Shown: positions 24,726-34,108, numbered from the stretch's first letter. The stretch: 64,000 nucleotides of DNA from CAIQPV01 sp963719855 (GCA_963719855.1 CAVRDK010000001.1:434001-498000); one strand, 5' to 3'. Numbers and translations: made by a program. Notes: generated from the letters alone by a model not told the origin.

Positions 24726-25652
24726 CTACCAGCGAATCAAAACTGCGCCCCAGGTAAACCCGCCACCCACGGCTTCCAGCAATATATTCTGCCCCGCCTT
24801 GATGCGTCCATCGCGCACCGCAGTATCCAGTGCCAAGGGAATAGAAGCTGCCGAGGTATTGCCGTGAGTGGCGACGGTGACGATCACTTTATTCATGCTC
24901 AAGCCTAGCCGCTTCGCAGTGGCTTCCATGATGCGGATGTTGGCTTGGTGCGGCACCAGCCAACTGATGTCGGAACCGCTCAAATGACTCTCTTCAAGTA
25001 CTTCTTCGACCACTTCGCTCAACACCTTGACAGCGAATTTGAATACTGCCTGGCCATCCATCTTGATGAGGGGATCGGCTTGCAACATGCCGCGATGGCT
25101 GCCGTCGGCGTGCAGCTTGTTGGCGACGATGCCCGGTATTTCGCTGGCTTGCAATACCACTGCGCCCGCGCCATCGCCGAACAACACACAAGTAGTGCGA
25201 TCTTCCCAATCCAGAATACGCGACAGCACTTCCGCGCCGACGACCAGCGCGGTCTTTGCCTGTCCGCCGCGTATGTACAAATCTGCGGTATTCAGGGCAT
25301 AGACGAAACCGCCGCACACAGCTTGCATGTCGAATGCCGGCCCGCGATTTTTGATGCCGAGTTTGTCTTGCAGGATGCAGGCGGTGCTGGGGAAATTCTG
25401 ATCCGGCGATGTCGTCGCCACGATGACCAGATCAATCTCGTTCGCGCTGATGCCCGCTGCCTCGATCGCGCGCAGGCTGGCTTGCAGGGCAAGGTCGCTG
25501 CTCAATTCGTTGTCTGCTGCGATATGCCGCTCATGGATGCCGCTGCGCGATACGATCCAGTCGTGCGACGTTTCAACAATCTTTTCCAGATCGAAGTTGG
25601 TCAATACTTTAGCGGGCAAATAACTGCCGGTTCCGATAATTTTTGAATACAT
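24726..25652 (-). CDS. fabH: beta-ketoacyl-ACP synthase III
   Basis: 308 aa from the ATG at 25650-25652 (GGAGCAGCCTG before it). The frame is open back to 25874, but that part overlaps plsX in a different frame. Catalytic Cys113 in MQAVCGGFVYAL, His in WLVPHQANIRIM and Asn in ATHGNTSAASIP are all present. It starts fatty acid synthesis by condensing acetyl-CoA with malonyl-ACP. Confidence 0.96.
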   Translation of the reverse strand: MYSKIIGTGSYLPAKVLTNFDLEKIVETSHDWIVSRSGIHERHIAADNELSSDLALQASLRAIEAAGISANEIDLVIVATTSPDQNFPSTACILQDKLGIKNRGPAFDMQAVCGGFVYALNTADLYIRGGQAKTALVVGAEVLSRILDWEDRTTCVLFGDGAGAVVLQASEIPGIVANKLHADGSHRGMLQADPLIKMDGQAVFKFAVKVLSEVVEEVLEESHLSGSDISWLVPHQANIRIMEATAKRLGLSMNKVIVTVATHGNTSAASIPLALDTAVRDGRIKAGQNILLEAVGGGFTWGAVLIRW

Positions 25653-25701
25653 CAGGCTGCTCCTTGCTCTGCGGTTAATGAAACTCGCGTAGCGATTCGT
25701 T

Positions 25702-25749
25702 TGCCCCTGCCCCTGCTTGCGGGGGAAGGTTGGGAAGGGGGAACGGGCA
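25702..25749. repeat. GC-rich palindromic repeat between plsX and fabH
   Basis: TGCCCCTGCCCCTGCTTGCG followed by GGGGAAGGTTGGGAAGGGGG and AACGGGCA forms a long imperfect palindrome centred on TGCTTGC. It resembles the widespread proteobacterial intergenic palindromes of the CCC...GCTTGCGGG type. It sits between plsX (stop 25756) and the fabH start (25652) and might form a stem within the operon transcript. Confidence 0.55.
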
Positions 25750-25755
25750 TATACA

Positions 25756-26790
25756 TCACTTCTCCATGCCCGTTTGACGCTCGCGATGCCATTTTTCGAC
25801 ATGCTCACTAATGTGTTGCAACATGCCGCCGCGCGCTTCTTCCGCTGCCCGTTCAATTGCGCACAGGAAAGCAAAACTATCCGCCGAACCGTGGCTCTTA
25901 ACTACGATACCCTTCAGCCCGAGAAAACTCGCGCCATTATAACGGCGGTGATCAACCCTGCGTTTGAATGCATTGATTACCGGCATGGCTACCAGTGCCG
26001 CAAATTTGGTGAAAACATTGCGTCCGAACTCTTCACGCAGGAATCCGCCCAGCATCTGCGCCAGACCTTCTGTTGTCTTTAACGCCACATTGCCGACGAA
26101 TCCGTCGCACACCACCAAGTCGGTGGTGCCTTTGAAGATGTCATTGCCTTCGACGTTGCCATAGAAGTTCAAGTCGCTTTCGCGCAGCAACTGCGCGGCC
26201 TGTTTGACCACCTCGTTGCCCTTGATATCTTCGCTGCCGATATTCAACAGGCCAATGCTGGGACTGGGCTTGCGCTCCAGCGCAGTGACCAGAGTGGAAC
26301 CCATGATGGCAAATTGCAATAAATGCTCGGCGTTGCAATCGGTGTTGGCGCCCAAATCCAGCATACATATCTGCCCCTTGTTGGTCGGCAGATAAGACGC
26401 AATCGCGGGGCGATCAATGCCGGGGAGGGTTTTCAGCACATAGCGCGCCGTCGCCATCAATGCACCGGTATTACCGGCGCTGACGCAGGCAGACGCTTCT
26501 CCATCCTTGACCAGATTGATAGCAACGCGCATCGAGGAGTCTTTTTTGTTACGCATCGCTGCTTGGGGAGATTCATCCATTTCGACGACTTCGCTGGCCG
26601 CAAGGATGCGCAACTGTGACCCGGCAGACATCTTTAGCGCGCGCAGTTCGACCTCGATTGCGTCGGCAAGGCCAACCAAAACGATAGTGTCGTTGGGATT
26701 TTTTCGCAGGTATTCCACTGCGGCAGGTACAGTGACGCGCGTTCCATGGTCGCCGCCCATGGCGTCAATGGCTATCGTGACATCCACCAA
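25756..26790 (-). CDS. plsX: phosphate acyltransferase PlsX
   Basis: 344 aa. IAIDAMGGDHG at the start, CVSAGNTGALMA, LLNIGSEDIKGNEVVKQA and DGFVGNVALKTTEG identify PlsX, which turns acyl-ACP into acyl-phosphate for phospholipid synthesis. The start could be TTG at 26788-26790 or the adjacent GTG at 26785-26787; GAGGG stands a few bases before both. Conserved neighbours rpmF and fabH flank it. Confidence 0.95.
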   Translation of the reverse strand: MVDVTIAIDAMGGDHGTRVTVPAAVEYLRKNPNDTIVLVGLADAIEVELRALKMSAGSQLRILAASEVVEMDESPQAAMRNKKDSSMRVAINLVKDGEASACVSAGNTGALMATARYVLKTLPGIDRPAIASYLPTNKGQICMLDLGANTDCNAEHLLQFAIMGSTLVTALERKPSPSIGLLNIGSEDIKGNEVVKQAAQLLRESDLNFYGNVEGNDIFKGTTDLVVCDGFVGNVALKTTEGLAQMLGGFLREEFGRNVFTKFAALVAMPVINAFKRRVDHRRYNGASFLGLKGIVVKSHGSADSFAFLCAIERAAEEARGGMLQHISEHVEKWHRERQTGMEK

Positions 26791-26830
26791 ACAACCCTCG
26801 CAGTGCAGTGATCAAATAAAGGCGACATAA

Positions 26831-26867
26831 GCAAATGCGCCGGCATGCTACAGGCCAGCGCATCTGC
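26831..26867. promoter_or_regulatory. stem-loop between rpmF and plsX
   Basis: GCAAATGCGC (26831-26840) and GCGCATCTGC (26858-26867) pair at 9 of 10 positions, with additional GGC/GCC pairing in between. It lies in the 94-nt gap between rpmF (upstream) and plsX. There is no T-tract, so it is more likely a processing or attenuation element that sets different levels of ribosomal protein and lipid enzyme than a full terminator (inference). Confidence 0.4.
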
Positions 26868-26884
26868 TACAGCAAAGCAATAAA

Positions 26885-27064
26885 TTAATCGGCCTTGGTC
26901 TTGACAACTTTTTTGCCGCGATAGTAACCGCTCGGGCTGATGTGGTGACGCAGATGCGGCTCACCGGTGGAAGGTTCAACAGCCAGCGCCGGGCCGGTCA
27001 AAAAATCGTGCGCACGATGCATGCCGCGTTTGGATGGGGACTTCTTATTCTGCTGAACAGCCAT
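26885..27064 (-). CDS. rpmF: 50S ribosomal protein L32
   Basis: 59 aa from the ATG at 27062-27064, preceded by GTTAGGAGTTAAC. The sequence AVQQNKKSPSKRGMHRAHDF is classic bacterial L32, and PHLRHHISPSGYYRGKKVV is the C-terminus. The zinc-binding Cys pairs found in some L32 proteins are absent, as in many betaproteobacteria. It lies between the DUF177 gene and plsX, a conserved order. Confidence 0.97.
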   Translation of the reverse strand: MAVQQNKKSPSKRGMHRAHDFLTGPALAVEPSTGEPHLRHHISPSGYYRGKKVVKTKAD

Positions 27065-27092
27065 GTTAACTCCTAACAAAAACCAATAAAAA

Positions 27093-27605
27093 CTACTTGT
27101 TCTTCAAGCCAGTCATACCTTTTAATCCTTCCAGAGCGGCAAAGGGGTGCGTGTCTGACTGGTTCCATCCTTCCTCCACTGACTTGCATTCGCCTAATAT
27201 ATGCTTGGGCGCAAACGGCAAGCTCAGCAGAATTTCTTCTTCTATCATGTTCAGCACGTCCAGCCGCTTGTCGGCAGTAATGCTGTCTACTTCATCGCTT
27301 TCCTCTTCGGAAAACTCATTCAACTCATCTGCCTGCGCCAACTGCAAGCGCGAAACCAGCTTTAGCGGATAGGCGAAACCGTTCAAACAACGCTGGCAAC
27401 GTAGCTGGCACAGGCCATTCACGGTTACTTCTAGCATCGGCTTGCCATTTTTATCCGGCAATCCGCGCACAACATAGCTGATTTCCCCCTCCGGAGTAGC
27501 CAGCATATCCTGCAATCTGGGCATTTCAGTCAGCGGCACTATACCGCGTAACTCCCTGCCATTATGGGCAAAGTCCAAGCTATCAATAAAATGCCGTGCA
27601 AACAT
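27093..27605 (-). CDS. yceD: DUF177/YceD family protein
   Basis: About 170 aa from the ATG at 27603-27605; an in-frame ATG at 27675-27677 would overlap the divergent maf gene by 18 nt and adds a leader that does not resemble the family. Features are LEVTVNGLCQLRCQRCLNGF with the CxxC pair, an acidic stretch (NEFSEEESDEVD), and ILLSLPFAPKH. YceD is linked to 23S rRNA maturation and is normally cotranscribed with rpmF, as here. Confidence 0.88.
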   Translation of the reverse strand: MFARHFIDSLDFAHNGRELRGIVPLTEMPRLQDMLATPEGEISYVVRGLPDKNGKPMLEVTVNGLCQLRCQRCLNGFAYPLKLVSRLQLAQADELNEFSEEESDEVDSITADKRLDVLNMIEEEILLSLPFAPKHILGECKSVEEGWNQSDTHPFAALEGLKGMTGLKNK

Positions 27606-27659
27606 GAGGCGCGCATGATATATATTTCGGGTATCACTGTCAAAGAAACCCAATAAGGA

Positions 27660-28250
27660 ATGTTCTTGAATTCTCATCCGCTTGTCCTCGCCTCCACTTC
27701 GATCTACCGCCGCGAATTACTGGAGCGCCTGCAAATCCCGTTTCAAACTGCCGCGCCCGATGTGGATGAAACACCGCTACCCGGTGAGTCTGCCAAACAA
27801 ACCTCCTGGCGGCTTTCACGTGAAAAAGCACAGGCGGTGGCAGCCCATTACCCGGATGCGCTGATCATCGGATCGGATCAGGTCGCATTGCTGGACGGGC
27901 AGCAGATAGGCAAACCGCTTACCCACGACAACGCAGTACGCCAACTTCGCGCCATGCGCGGCAAGACGGTGACTTTTTATACCGCGCTAACCTTATTGAA
28001 CGCGCGCTCTGGCGAAACTCAAACCGAAGTGGCAGAAAACCGCGTAAGTTTCCGCGAACTCAGCGACGACGAAATCGAATCCTATTTACTCAAGGAACAA
28101 CCCTACCACTGCGCTGGCAGCGCAAAATCGGAAGGGCTGGGCATCGCGCTCATCAGCCGGATGGAGGGTGATGACCCCAACGCGCTGATCGGCCTGCCCA
28201 TCATCTTGCTGGTAGGGATGCTGGAAAAGCAAGGCGTTCCAGTTTTATGA
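27660..28250 (+). CDS. maf: Maf-like nucleotide pyrophosphatase (YceF type)
   Basis: 196 aa. LVLASTSIYRRELLERL at the start, PDVDE, the IIGSDQVALLDG Asp and the CAGSAKSEGLG segment place it in the Maf/YceF family that hydrolyses m7GTP and related modified nucleotides. It is divergent from the DUF177-rpmF operon, and the two start regions overlap or nearly do, so the promoters must sit within coding sequence. Confidence 0.92.
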   Translation: MFLNSHPLVLASTSIYRRELLERLQIPFQTAAPDVDETPLPGESAKQTSWRLSREKAQAVAAHYPDALIIGSDQVALLDGQQIGKPLTHDNAVRQLRAMRGKTVTFYTALTLLNARSGETQTEVAENRVSFRELSDDEIESYLLKEQPYHCAGSAKSEGLGIALISRMEGDDPNALIGLPIILLVGMLEKQGVPVL

Positions 28251-28374
28251 CCCCCCTGGCAAACTCCAACTGCCTGTTATTGCAGGAGTCGCAGTGAATT
28301 TAGTTGCTACGCACAGTGGTTTCTGGTATTAAAGCGCGGTTCAAAATTTTGTGTACATGTTTTTGGAGATATAA

Positions 28375-28797
28375 ATGTCAGTACAACCCAGCAAGCCCAT
28401 CACCCCTTACAAACCAAAGAAGGGGGAGGACTACATGAATCCAAAACAACTGGATCATTTTCGCGCGATCCTGAACAACATCAAACTCGGGCTGGGCGAA
28501 GACATAGACCGCACCGTACATACCATGCAGGACGAGGCCACCGTGTTTGCCGATCCCAATGACCGTGCCAGCCAGGAATCGGACGTGAGCCTTGAATTAC
28601 GCAACCGTGACCGCGAACGCAAGCTGATCAAGAAGATCGAGGAAATGCTGGCCAAAATAGACAGTGGCGATTATGGTTTTTGTGACAACTGCGGCGTAGA
28701 AATCGGGCTTAACCGCTTGGAAGCACGCCCGACCGCAACCTTGTGTATAGACTGCAAGACGCTGGATGAAATCCGCGAAAAACAAGTCGCCAGATAA
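28375..28797 (+). CDS. dksA: RNA polymerase-binding transcription factor DksA
   Basis: 140 aa. Coiled-coil with the tip DPNDRASQESD, containing the acidic residues needed in the RNA polymerase secondary channel, then a zinc finger CDNCG...CIDCKTLDEIRE. DksA works with ppGpp in the stringent response. The start at 28375 follows GGAGATATAA; an internal ATG at 28435 has GGAGGACTAC before it and is the alternative start. Confidence 0.93.
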   Translation: MSVQPSKPITPYKPKKGEDYMNPKQLDHFRAILNNIKLGLGEDIDRTVHTMQDEATVFADPNDRASQESDVSLELRNRDRERKLIKKIEEMLAKIDSGDYGFCDNCGVEIGLNRLEARPTATLCIDCKTLDEIREKQVAR

Positions 28798-28826
28798 TTG
28801 TCATCGCTTGAGATATGACCGCAATA

Positions 28827-28954
28827 CTGTTCACTTAAATCAATACCGTTCGCCCTGAGCTTGTCGAAGGGTTCTGGTTGCGTAGCTGGTGGTTCGACAA
28901 GGCCTTTAGTCCTGAGCGTAGTCGAAGGGTCACCACGAACGGTTAAATGAACAG
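28827..28954. repeat. REP-like palindromic element
   Basis: Outer arms CTGTTCA (28827-28833) and TGAACAG (28948-28954), inner arms CCGTTCG (28846-28852) and CGAACGG (28936-28942), and internal CCTGAGC-TTGTCGAAGGG motifs in both orientations. CTGAGCTTGTCGAAGGG/CCCTTCGACAAG is a very common repetitive motif in proteobacterial genomes. It lies between convergent dksA and the geranylgeranyl-reductase-like gene and may act as a bidirectional terminator. Confidence 0.75.
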
Positions 28955-28969
28955 CATTGGATATGACCG

Positions 28970-30178
28970 TTATAGCCAATGCTTTCCAGAATAGCTGCCG
29001 AGCAGTGAACGCTGCATGGCAGCCCGCATGATCTGCCGCCCCCACTTGAATTCCTTGTACAGCACGACGAAACGCCACATGTCCTGCAACACCTTGGCGC
29101 GGTCGCGCCAGTTCAACGCCATCAGCGCAGCCGGGAAATCCGCCTCGTGCGGGCGGGCGAAGGCGATCTTGAGCGGGTTCCACTGGTCGGTCGTGCGCTG
29201 CACTTCTGAAGCAATCATCTTGCGGTAAATCTCCTGCATCGGGCGGTTGCGCAACCGCGCTTCCACCACAGCTTCGCCGCAAATCGCACCGGAGTGGAGC
29301 GCGCAACTCATGCCCTCGCCTATCATGTTGAGAAAGCCCGCTGCCTGCCCGGTAATCAGCACATTGCCTTTGCCGAACACATAACGGTTAATTATCGACG
29401 GGCCGAAATTCTCACCGCAGCCTTCGTCTTCGGTGTGAGGGTGGAGGCGGACGCCATGCTTGTCGCTCAGGTAATTCACCACGTTGGCATGCTTGCTGGC
29501 GAAATTATCGCCGCGCTTGAAACCCACGCCGACGATCTGCCGCCCGTCGCGGGCGTGGCTCCAGGTGTAGTGCCCCAGGCCGGGGTGAAACCAGAAATGA
29601 AAATACTGTTCATCCAGCGGACACTCGATGATTTCATGGAATTTCTGCCCGACAAAAAACCACGGAATCGACTTCTGGTATTCCGGGTAAACCGCACGCA
29701 CCACCGGCGAACTCGGGCCATCCGCCCCTATCACCTGGCGCGCCCTGTATTCGACAGGCTCGCCATTCCTTTTCGCCTGCACGATCACATGATCGCCGTG
29801 ATCTTGCAATCCCGTAAATGAAGTCTGGTCGTGAATTTCAGCGCCGCTGCGCTGGATTGCCCAGTGGTCGGCATATTTGCGATGCAGATGCGGAGTCGTG
29901 CCGCCGAAAAAATCCATCGGCATTGACACCATGCTGGGGAAATGAAACGTCACGCCACGGCATGAAGTCGGCTCATGCAGGATTCCAGCAGGCAACGGGC
30001 CGAAATTTTCCAGCAGAAAACGATGTCCGCGCGGAGAGAGGATGCCGCTGCAAATCTTGTGGCGCGGCAGCTGGGAACGCTCCAGCACGATGGTTTCCAG
30101 ACCTGCATCCACCAGGCGCTTGGCGGTGGCGGCTCCAGAAAGCCCTGCACCGACGATAATGACATCAACTGTACGCAT
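28970..30178 (-). CDS. geranylgeranyl-reductase-family flavoprotein
   Basis: 402 aa. FAD-binding Rossmann motif VIIVGAGLSGAATAKRLVDA at 6-25, a LERSQLPRHKICSGILSP segment typical of geranylgeranyl reductase/FixC-type proteins, IGADGPSS, and ITGQAAGFLNMIGEGM for the second FAD contact. Members saturate isoprenoid double bonds or take electrons from Fe-S carriers. It follows the Fe-S protein gene by 42 nt and the FAD oxidase gene further upstream, so the three probably work together. Substrate unknown; an isoprenoid or quinone side chain is plausible. Confidence 0.85.
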   Translation of the reverse strand: MRTVDVIIVGAGLSGAATAKRLVDAGLETIVLERSQLPRHKICSGILSPRGHRFLLENFGPLPAGILHEPTSCRGVTFHFPSMVSMPMDFFGGTTPHLHRKYADHWAIQRSGAEIHDQTSFTGLQDHGDHVIVQAKRNGEPVEYRARQVIGADGPSSPVVRAVYPEYQKSIPWFFVGQKFHEIIECPLDEQYFHFWFHPGLGHYTWSHARDGRQIVGVGFKRGDNFASKHANVVNYLSDKHGVRLHPHTEDEGCGENFGPSIINRYVFGKGNVLITGQAAGFLNMIGEGMSCALHSGAICGEAVVEARLRNRPMQEIYRKMIASEVQRTTDQWNPLKIAFARPHEADFPAALMALNWRDRAKVLQDMWRFVVLYKEFKWGRQIMRAAMQRSLLGSYSGKHWL

Positions 30179-30220
30179 TAAAATCCTTCAATAAATTCTC
30201 CACAAATATGCCATAGCAGC

Positions 30221-31198
30221 CTACATGCTACGATTATTATCTTCCACCAAATCCGCCAGATGCATCACCGGCATCTCGCTGACTTTCCCGAGTGCAGCAC
30301 GATCCTCCAGACTCTCGACCACGATGCGGGTAATGCTGCGTCCATGTAAAACCCAGCGCGCTTGTTCGTCATCATCGGGCATTATCAATCCTAGCCGTTG
30401 CGGCAAGCTGCGCGACGTGACGGGAATAGCGATACGCTGCAAGTCGAGATTGAAAGCACTGCCACTTTCGGCGCGCAAGCAGTCGTAATGTTTGACCAGC
30501 CGTTGGTAATCTGCATGATAAGCGCGCGGCTCAATCACGTACAGGTCGGTGGCGCGCAGGCTACGGCGTACCGAGGCATGACCGCTCAGCGCTTCGCCCA
30601 GGCTGATGAGGTTTGCTGCGGGTAGCCATCGCCTAAGCTGCTTCAGAAGCAACCCATCGGAAACAATGATTTTATCCAGCCCTTTTAAAGGATCGAGAAA
30701 CTGCTGTAGGCGCTTCGGCGGGATATCTATTCCAGCTTCCAGCGCCAATGCGATATCCGCGCCGTCATCATCCGCAATGGCAAGCGTGCTGTCTTTCCCC
30801 AGCAAGGCGGCGATGCGCGTCAGCGTGTCAGGGTGTTCGCGCAAGGAAGAATCGGGTAACAGTGTTGTGGCAGCAGCAAGTTGTGTGGAGGACGGACGCA
30901 CGGCTTGCGCCTCCATCCGCGCCTGCAAGGCATGTTCCTCGGGATGCGCCAACTGGCTTCGCAGCTTGAGGATCATTCCGGTCACATCGATTTGTTCGGG
31001 GCATACCGGATCGCAGGCTGCGCACAAAGTGCAATTCCACACCGCTGTTGCAATCTCGCGCGCGTCTGCCCCATGCTGCAGCGCCTTGGCGTAACCGTGC
31101 GCGGTCAAACTTATGTCCCGGTGACGCCGCCACATCGGACACACCAGCAGGCACAGGCTGCAACCGCTGCAAGCGGCATGATCGTTCGAACTCTTCAT
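30221..31198 (-). CDS. 4Fe-4S dicluster protein, GlpC/HdrC-like
   Basis: 325 aa. Two cluster motifs near the N-terminus: CSGCSLCLLVCP (about 10-21) and CTLCAACDPVCPE (about 56-68). The remaining ~250 residues show a weak duplication like the CCG-type domains but lack clear CCG cysteines. Its start shares one base with the stop of the FAD oxidase gene (TGATG), so translation is coupled. It probably passes electrons between the two flavoproteins encoded on either side. Confidence 0.82.
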   Translation of the reverse strand: MKSSNDHAACSGCSLCLLVCPMWRRHRDISLTAHGYAKALQHGADAREIATAVWNCTLCAACDPVCPEQIDVTGMILKLRSQLAHPEEHALQARMEAQAVRPSSTQLAAATTLLPDSSLREHPDTLTRIAALLGKDSTLAIADDDGADIALALEAGIDIPPKRLQQFLDPLKGLDKIIVSDGLLLKQLRRWLPAANLISLGEALSGHASVRRSLRATDLYVIEPRAYHADYQRLVKHYDCLRAESGSAFNLDLQRIAIPVTSRSLPQRLGLIMPDDDEQARWVLHGRSITRIVVESLEDRAALGKVSEMPVMHLADLVEDNNRSM

Positions 31199-32781
31199 CA
31201 GAAAATCACATCCCGATTCAAGATCATCGCCGGATCGGCTTTGCGCTTCATCGCCAGATGGCGATCCACCACCTCATCGCCGAACACGCGTCGGATATAG
31301 CCTTTCATCATGCCGCCGAAGCGGTAGTAGCTGCCACCTAACTCGACGCCGATATCGTAAATTGCATTTTTGAAAGATTGAAAATGATCGCGGCTGTACA
31401 CTTTGCAATTTATCATCGGCTCGAACTCGCAGCCGTAGGCCCAACCATCGGCGTCGGGCGGAATGCACGACATTTCATAATGCGGCCTGTGTTCTGAGCG
31501 CAGCTTGATACCCACCAAATACAACGTATAGTGCGGGAAATATTTGCGGCAAACCTGATTGCCGCGCTCCACCGCCTCGACAAATTTATCCGCCGAAGTC
31601 GCCAGATCGGGTATGACCATTTGCTTGCATCCCCAGAATTTCCACACGGCGCGTGAAAACACCACGCTGCGATCGTACATAAGGCCGTCGCGCATGTACT
31701 CGGAGCGATGCAATTCAGGAAAAAGTTCACGTTTGCGCTGGAACAGATACCACGCCTCACCCAATTTCCACGGGCGCAACGCATAACGCGCCACCATGCG
31801 CAAGGCGAAGCCGAATTCGCCATGACCGCGCAGACGCTGCTGCCAGTTCGCCTTGAACGCCGCTTCGCGCTCTGCGGTATCAAAGGCTACCAGCAGGTTC
31901 ACCGCACAATCCATGATGGTCAGTATTCCCGAATAATCGCTGGCATCGTTCCTGTCCAGCAATTGCAAATCTTCAATCGCGGTACGCAACGAGTTGTAAT
32001 AAAAATAATGCATGCGCAACGGAGTATAGGGACGTATCTTCAGCGTGGCTTCGGTAATCACGCCGAACTGGCCATAACCGAGGATTACGCGCCGGAACAG
32101 TTCTGCATTCTGCGTATCCGAACATTCGATAATTTCTCCGGTCGGAGTCACCACCTGCAAGGACAGCGCCTGATCCGCGCTGCAACCCAAGCGCGGCGAG
32201 TTCACATCGATCCCGCCGACACCCAGCGTACCGCCGACAGAAGAAGTCAGGTTAAGCGGGGCGGAAAGATAATCCATATTCAAGCGGCGCAATTCCTCCG
32301 CCAGGCTGTGCCAGAAAATCCCGGCTTCGGTGCGCACCGTCAGCGCGCCCGTGTCAATGTGCAGTACCCGGCTCATCCCGGTCATATCCAGCAGCACGCC
32401 GCCGAACGCGACCGACTCGCCCTCGGTAGTCAGGCCGCCGCCGCGCACGGTGACAGGCACACAAAACTGTTGTGCCGTTCGCAGCAAATCGGCAACTTGT
32501 CCTGCATTCCGCGCAACAACTACACCGTGTGGCATGCCATAGGCAGTGCCGCCTGCATCGGTGGCGAAGGTACCGCGCGCCGCAACCTGTTCCCGCAGCT
32601 CAATGCTGCCCGTGCGGATCGCGGCGGCAAACTCCTGCCAGCCCTGCCCATTCCAGCGCGAGGGATTGGTTTGCTGGCGCTTGATACCCTGCAAAGCATC
32701 CGGCGCAACCGGGCAGGTGCCCAGCGCGCCGGATTCAATTGCCGGATATTGGTGTGCGGCGGGAATAGTGCGGACGGTCAA
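31198..32781 (-). CDS. FAD-binding oxidoreductase, GlcD/PCMH type
   Basis: 527 aa. An FAD-binding PCMH domain at about 85-270 (VVVARNAGQVADLLRTA, PVTVRGGGLTTEG, TSSVGGTLGVGGIDVNSPRL, GYGQFGVITEATLKI), with a C-terminal domain unlike GlcD and closer to sterol-reductase/cytokinin-dehydrogenase-type flavoproteins. A TTG at 32779-32781 is the start, after GAGAGAAGA. First gene of a three-gene redox operon. Substrate unknown. Confidence 0.83.
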   Translation of the reverse strand: MTVRTIPAAHQYPAIESGALGTCPVAPDALQGIKRQQTNPSRWNGQGWQEFAAAIRTGSIELREQVAARGTFATDAGGTAYGMPHGVVVARNAGQVADLLRTAQQFCVPVTVRGGGLTTEGESVAFGGVLLDMTGMSRVLHIDTGALTVRTEAGIFWHSLAEELRRLNMDYLSAPLNLTSSVGGTLGVGGIDVNSPRLGCSADQALSLQVVTPTGEIIECSDTQNAELFRRVILGYGQFGVITEATLKIRPYTPLRMHYFYYNSLRTAIEDLQLLDRNDASDYSGILTIMDCAVNLLVAFDTAEREAAFKANWQQRLRGHGEFGFALRMVARYALRPWKLGEAWYLFQRKRELFPELHRSEYMRDGLMYDRSVVFSRAVWKFWGCKQMVIPDLATSADKFVEAVERGNQVCRKYFPHYTLYLVGIKLRSEHRPHYEMSCIPPDADGWAYGCEFEPMINCKVYSRDHFQSFKNAIYDIGVELGGSYYRFGGMMKGYIRRVFGDEVVDRHLAMKRKADPAMILNRDVIF

Positions 32782-32824
32782 TCTTCTCTCGTGATTTTTT
32801 ATGGGCAGGTATCAAAAAAGCTGC

Positions 32825-34108
32825 TTACCGCACAAACGCCTTGCGTCCGGCATACACCGCCGAAGCCCCCAGATATTCCTCAATGCGCATCAGTTGGTTG
32901 TACTTCTCCAACCGCTCGCCGCGACACGGTGCACCGGTCTTCAGATGGCCGGTGCCCAAAGCCACGGTGAGGTCGGCGATGAAGCTGTCCACCGTCTCGC
33001 CGCTACGGTGCGATACCATTGCGCCCCAGTTGGCACTGTAGGCCAGATTCACTGCCGCAATGGTTTCGGTCAGTGTTCCGATCTGGTTGAGTTTGATCAG
33101 CACTGCGTTGGCGACATTTTCATTGATGCCACGCTGGATGCGCTCCACGTTGGTGACGAACAGGTCATCGCCCACCAGTTCGATCTTGCCGCCCAGTTCG
33201 CGGTTCAATAATTTCCAGCCATCCCAGTCGTCTTCGGCAAGACCATCCTCCAGCACGACAAAGGGATACTTCTTCACCCAGTCAGCATACATCGCTACCA
33301 TTTCAGCGGCATCCACTTTGCGTCCCTCGGTGCGCAGGTTATACAGGCCGTCCTCATAGAATCCGCTGGATGCGGGGTCGAGTGCGATCACCACATCCTC
33401 ACCGGGGCGGTAGCCTGCATTTTCAATAGACTTGACGATCAGATCCATCGCGTCAACATTGCGCTTCAATGCTGGCGCAAAGCCGCCCTCGTCACCCACA
33501 CCAGTGGTATAGCCAGCATCCTTGAGCACTTTTTTCAAGGTGTGGTAAATCTCGCTCCCCCAACGCAAAGCCTCGGCGAAGTTAGGTGCGCCTACCGGGG
33601 CGATCATGAATTCCTGCAAGTCGGTGCCCTGCCAGTTGGCGTGTACGCCGCCGTTGAGAATATTGAACATCGGTACCGGCAACCGATTAGCCGCCGCACC
33701 ACCGAGGTAACGGAACAACGGCAGTTCGCAGGCATCCGCCGCTGCGCGTGCTGTAGCCAGGCTCACACCGAGAATGGCGTTGGCACCGAGTTTTTCCTTG
33801 TGGGGTGTGCCATCCAATTCAATCATGGCGCGATCTATCGCACCTTGATCGAGTGCATCCATGCCGGTAAGTGCTGCGGCAATTTCATTATTGACGTTGC
33901 CGACCGCTTTTTTCACGCCTTTGCCGCCATAGCGTTTCTTGTCGCCGTCGCGCAATTCCAAAGCCTCATGCACACCGGTAGAGGCACCGGACGGCACCCC
34001 CGCGCGCCCAAAGGCACCGCCTTCGAGAGTGATTTCCACTTCCACGGTGGGGTTACCGCGTGAATCGAGAATTTCACGAGCATGAATGTGTTCGATATAA
34101 GTGTACAT
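32825..34108 (-). CDS. eno: enolase
   Basis: 427 aa, full length. HAREILDSRGNPTVEVEI at the N-terminus, VGDEGGFAP, VLEDGLAEDDWDGW, VGDDLFVTN, KLNQIGT and MVSHRSGET are all conserved metal or catalytic motifs. It converts 2-phosphoglycerate and PEP, and so connects to pyruvate phosphate dikinase and pyruvate carboxylase encoded further right. GGAGACCTT precedes the ATG. Confidence 0.98.
   Translation of the reverse strand: MYTYIEHIHAREILDSRGNPTVEVEITLEGGAFGRAGVPSGASTGVHEALELRDGDKKRYGGKGVKKAVGNVNNEIAAALTGMDALDQGAIDRAMIELDGTPHKEKLGANAILGVSLATARAAADACELPLFRYLGGAAANRLPVPMFNILNGGVHANWQGTDLQEFMIAPVGAPNFAEALRWGSEIYHTLKKVLKDAGYTTGVGDEGGFAPALKRNVDAMDLIVKSIENAGYRPGEDVVIALDPASSGFYEDGLYNLRTEGRKVDAAEMVAMYADWVKKYPFVVLEDGLAEDDWDGWKLLNRELGGKIELVGDDLFVTNVERIQRGINENVANAVLIKLNQIGTLTETIAAVNLAYSANWGAMVSHRSGETVDSFIADLTVALGTGHLKTGAPCRGERLEKYNQLMRIEEYLGASAVYAGRKAFVR

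Noticed and set aside
28827..28954. Possible CRISPR or riboswitch because of repeated motifs
   Set aside because: The repeats are inverted copies of a common REP-like word without regular spacers; no cas gene is in the window.
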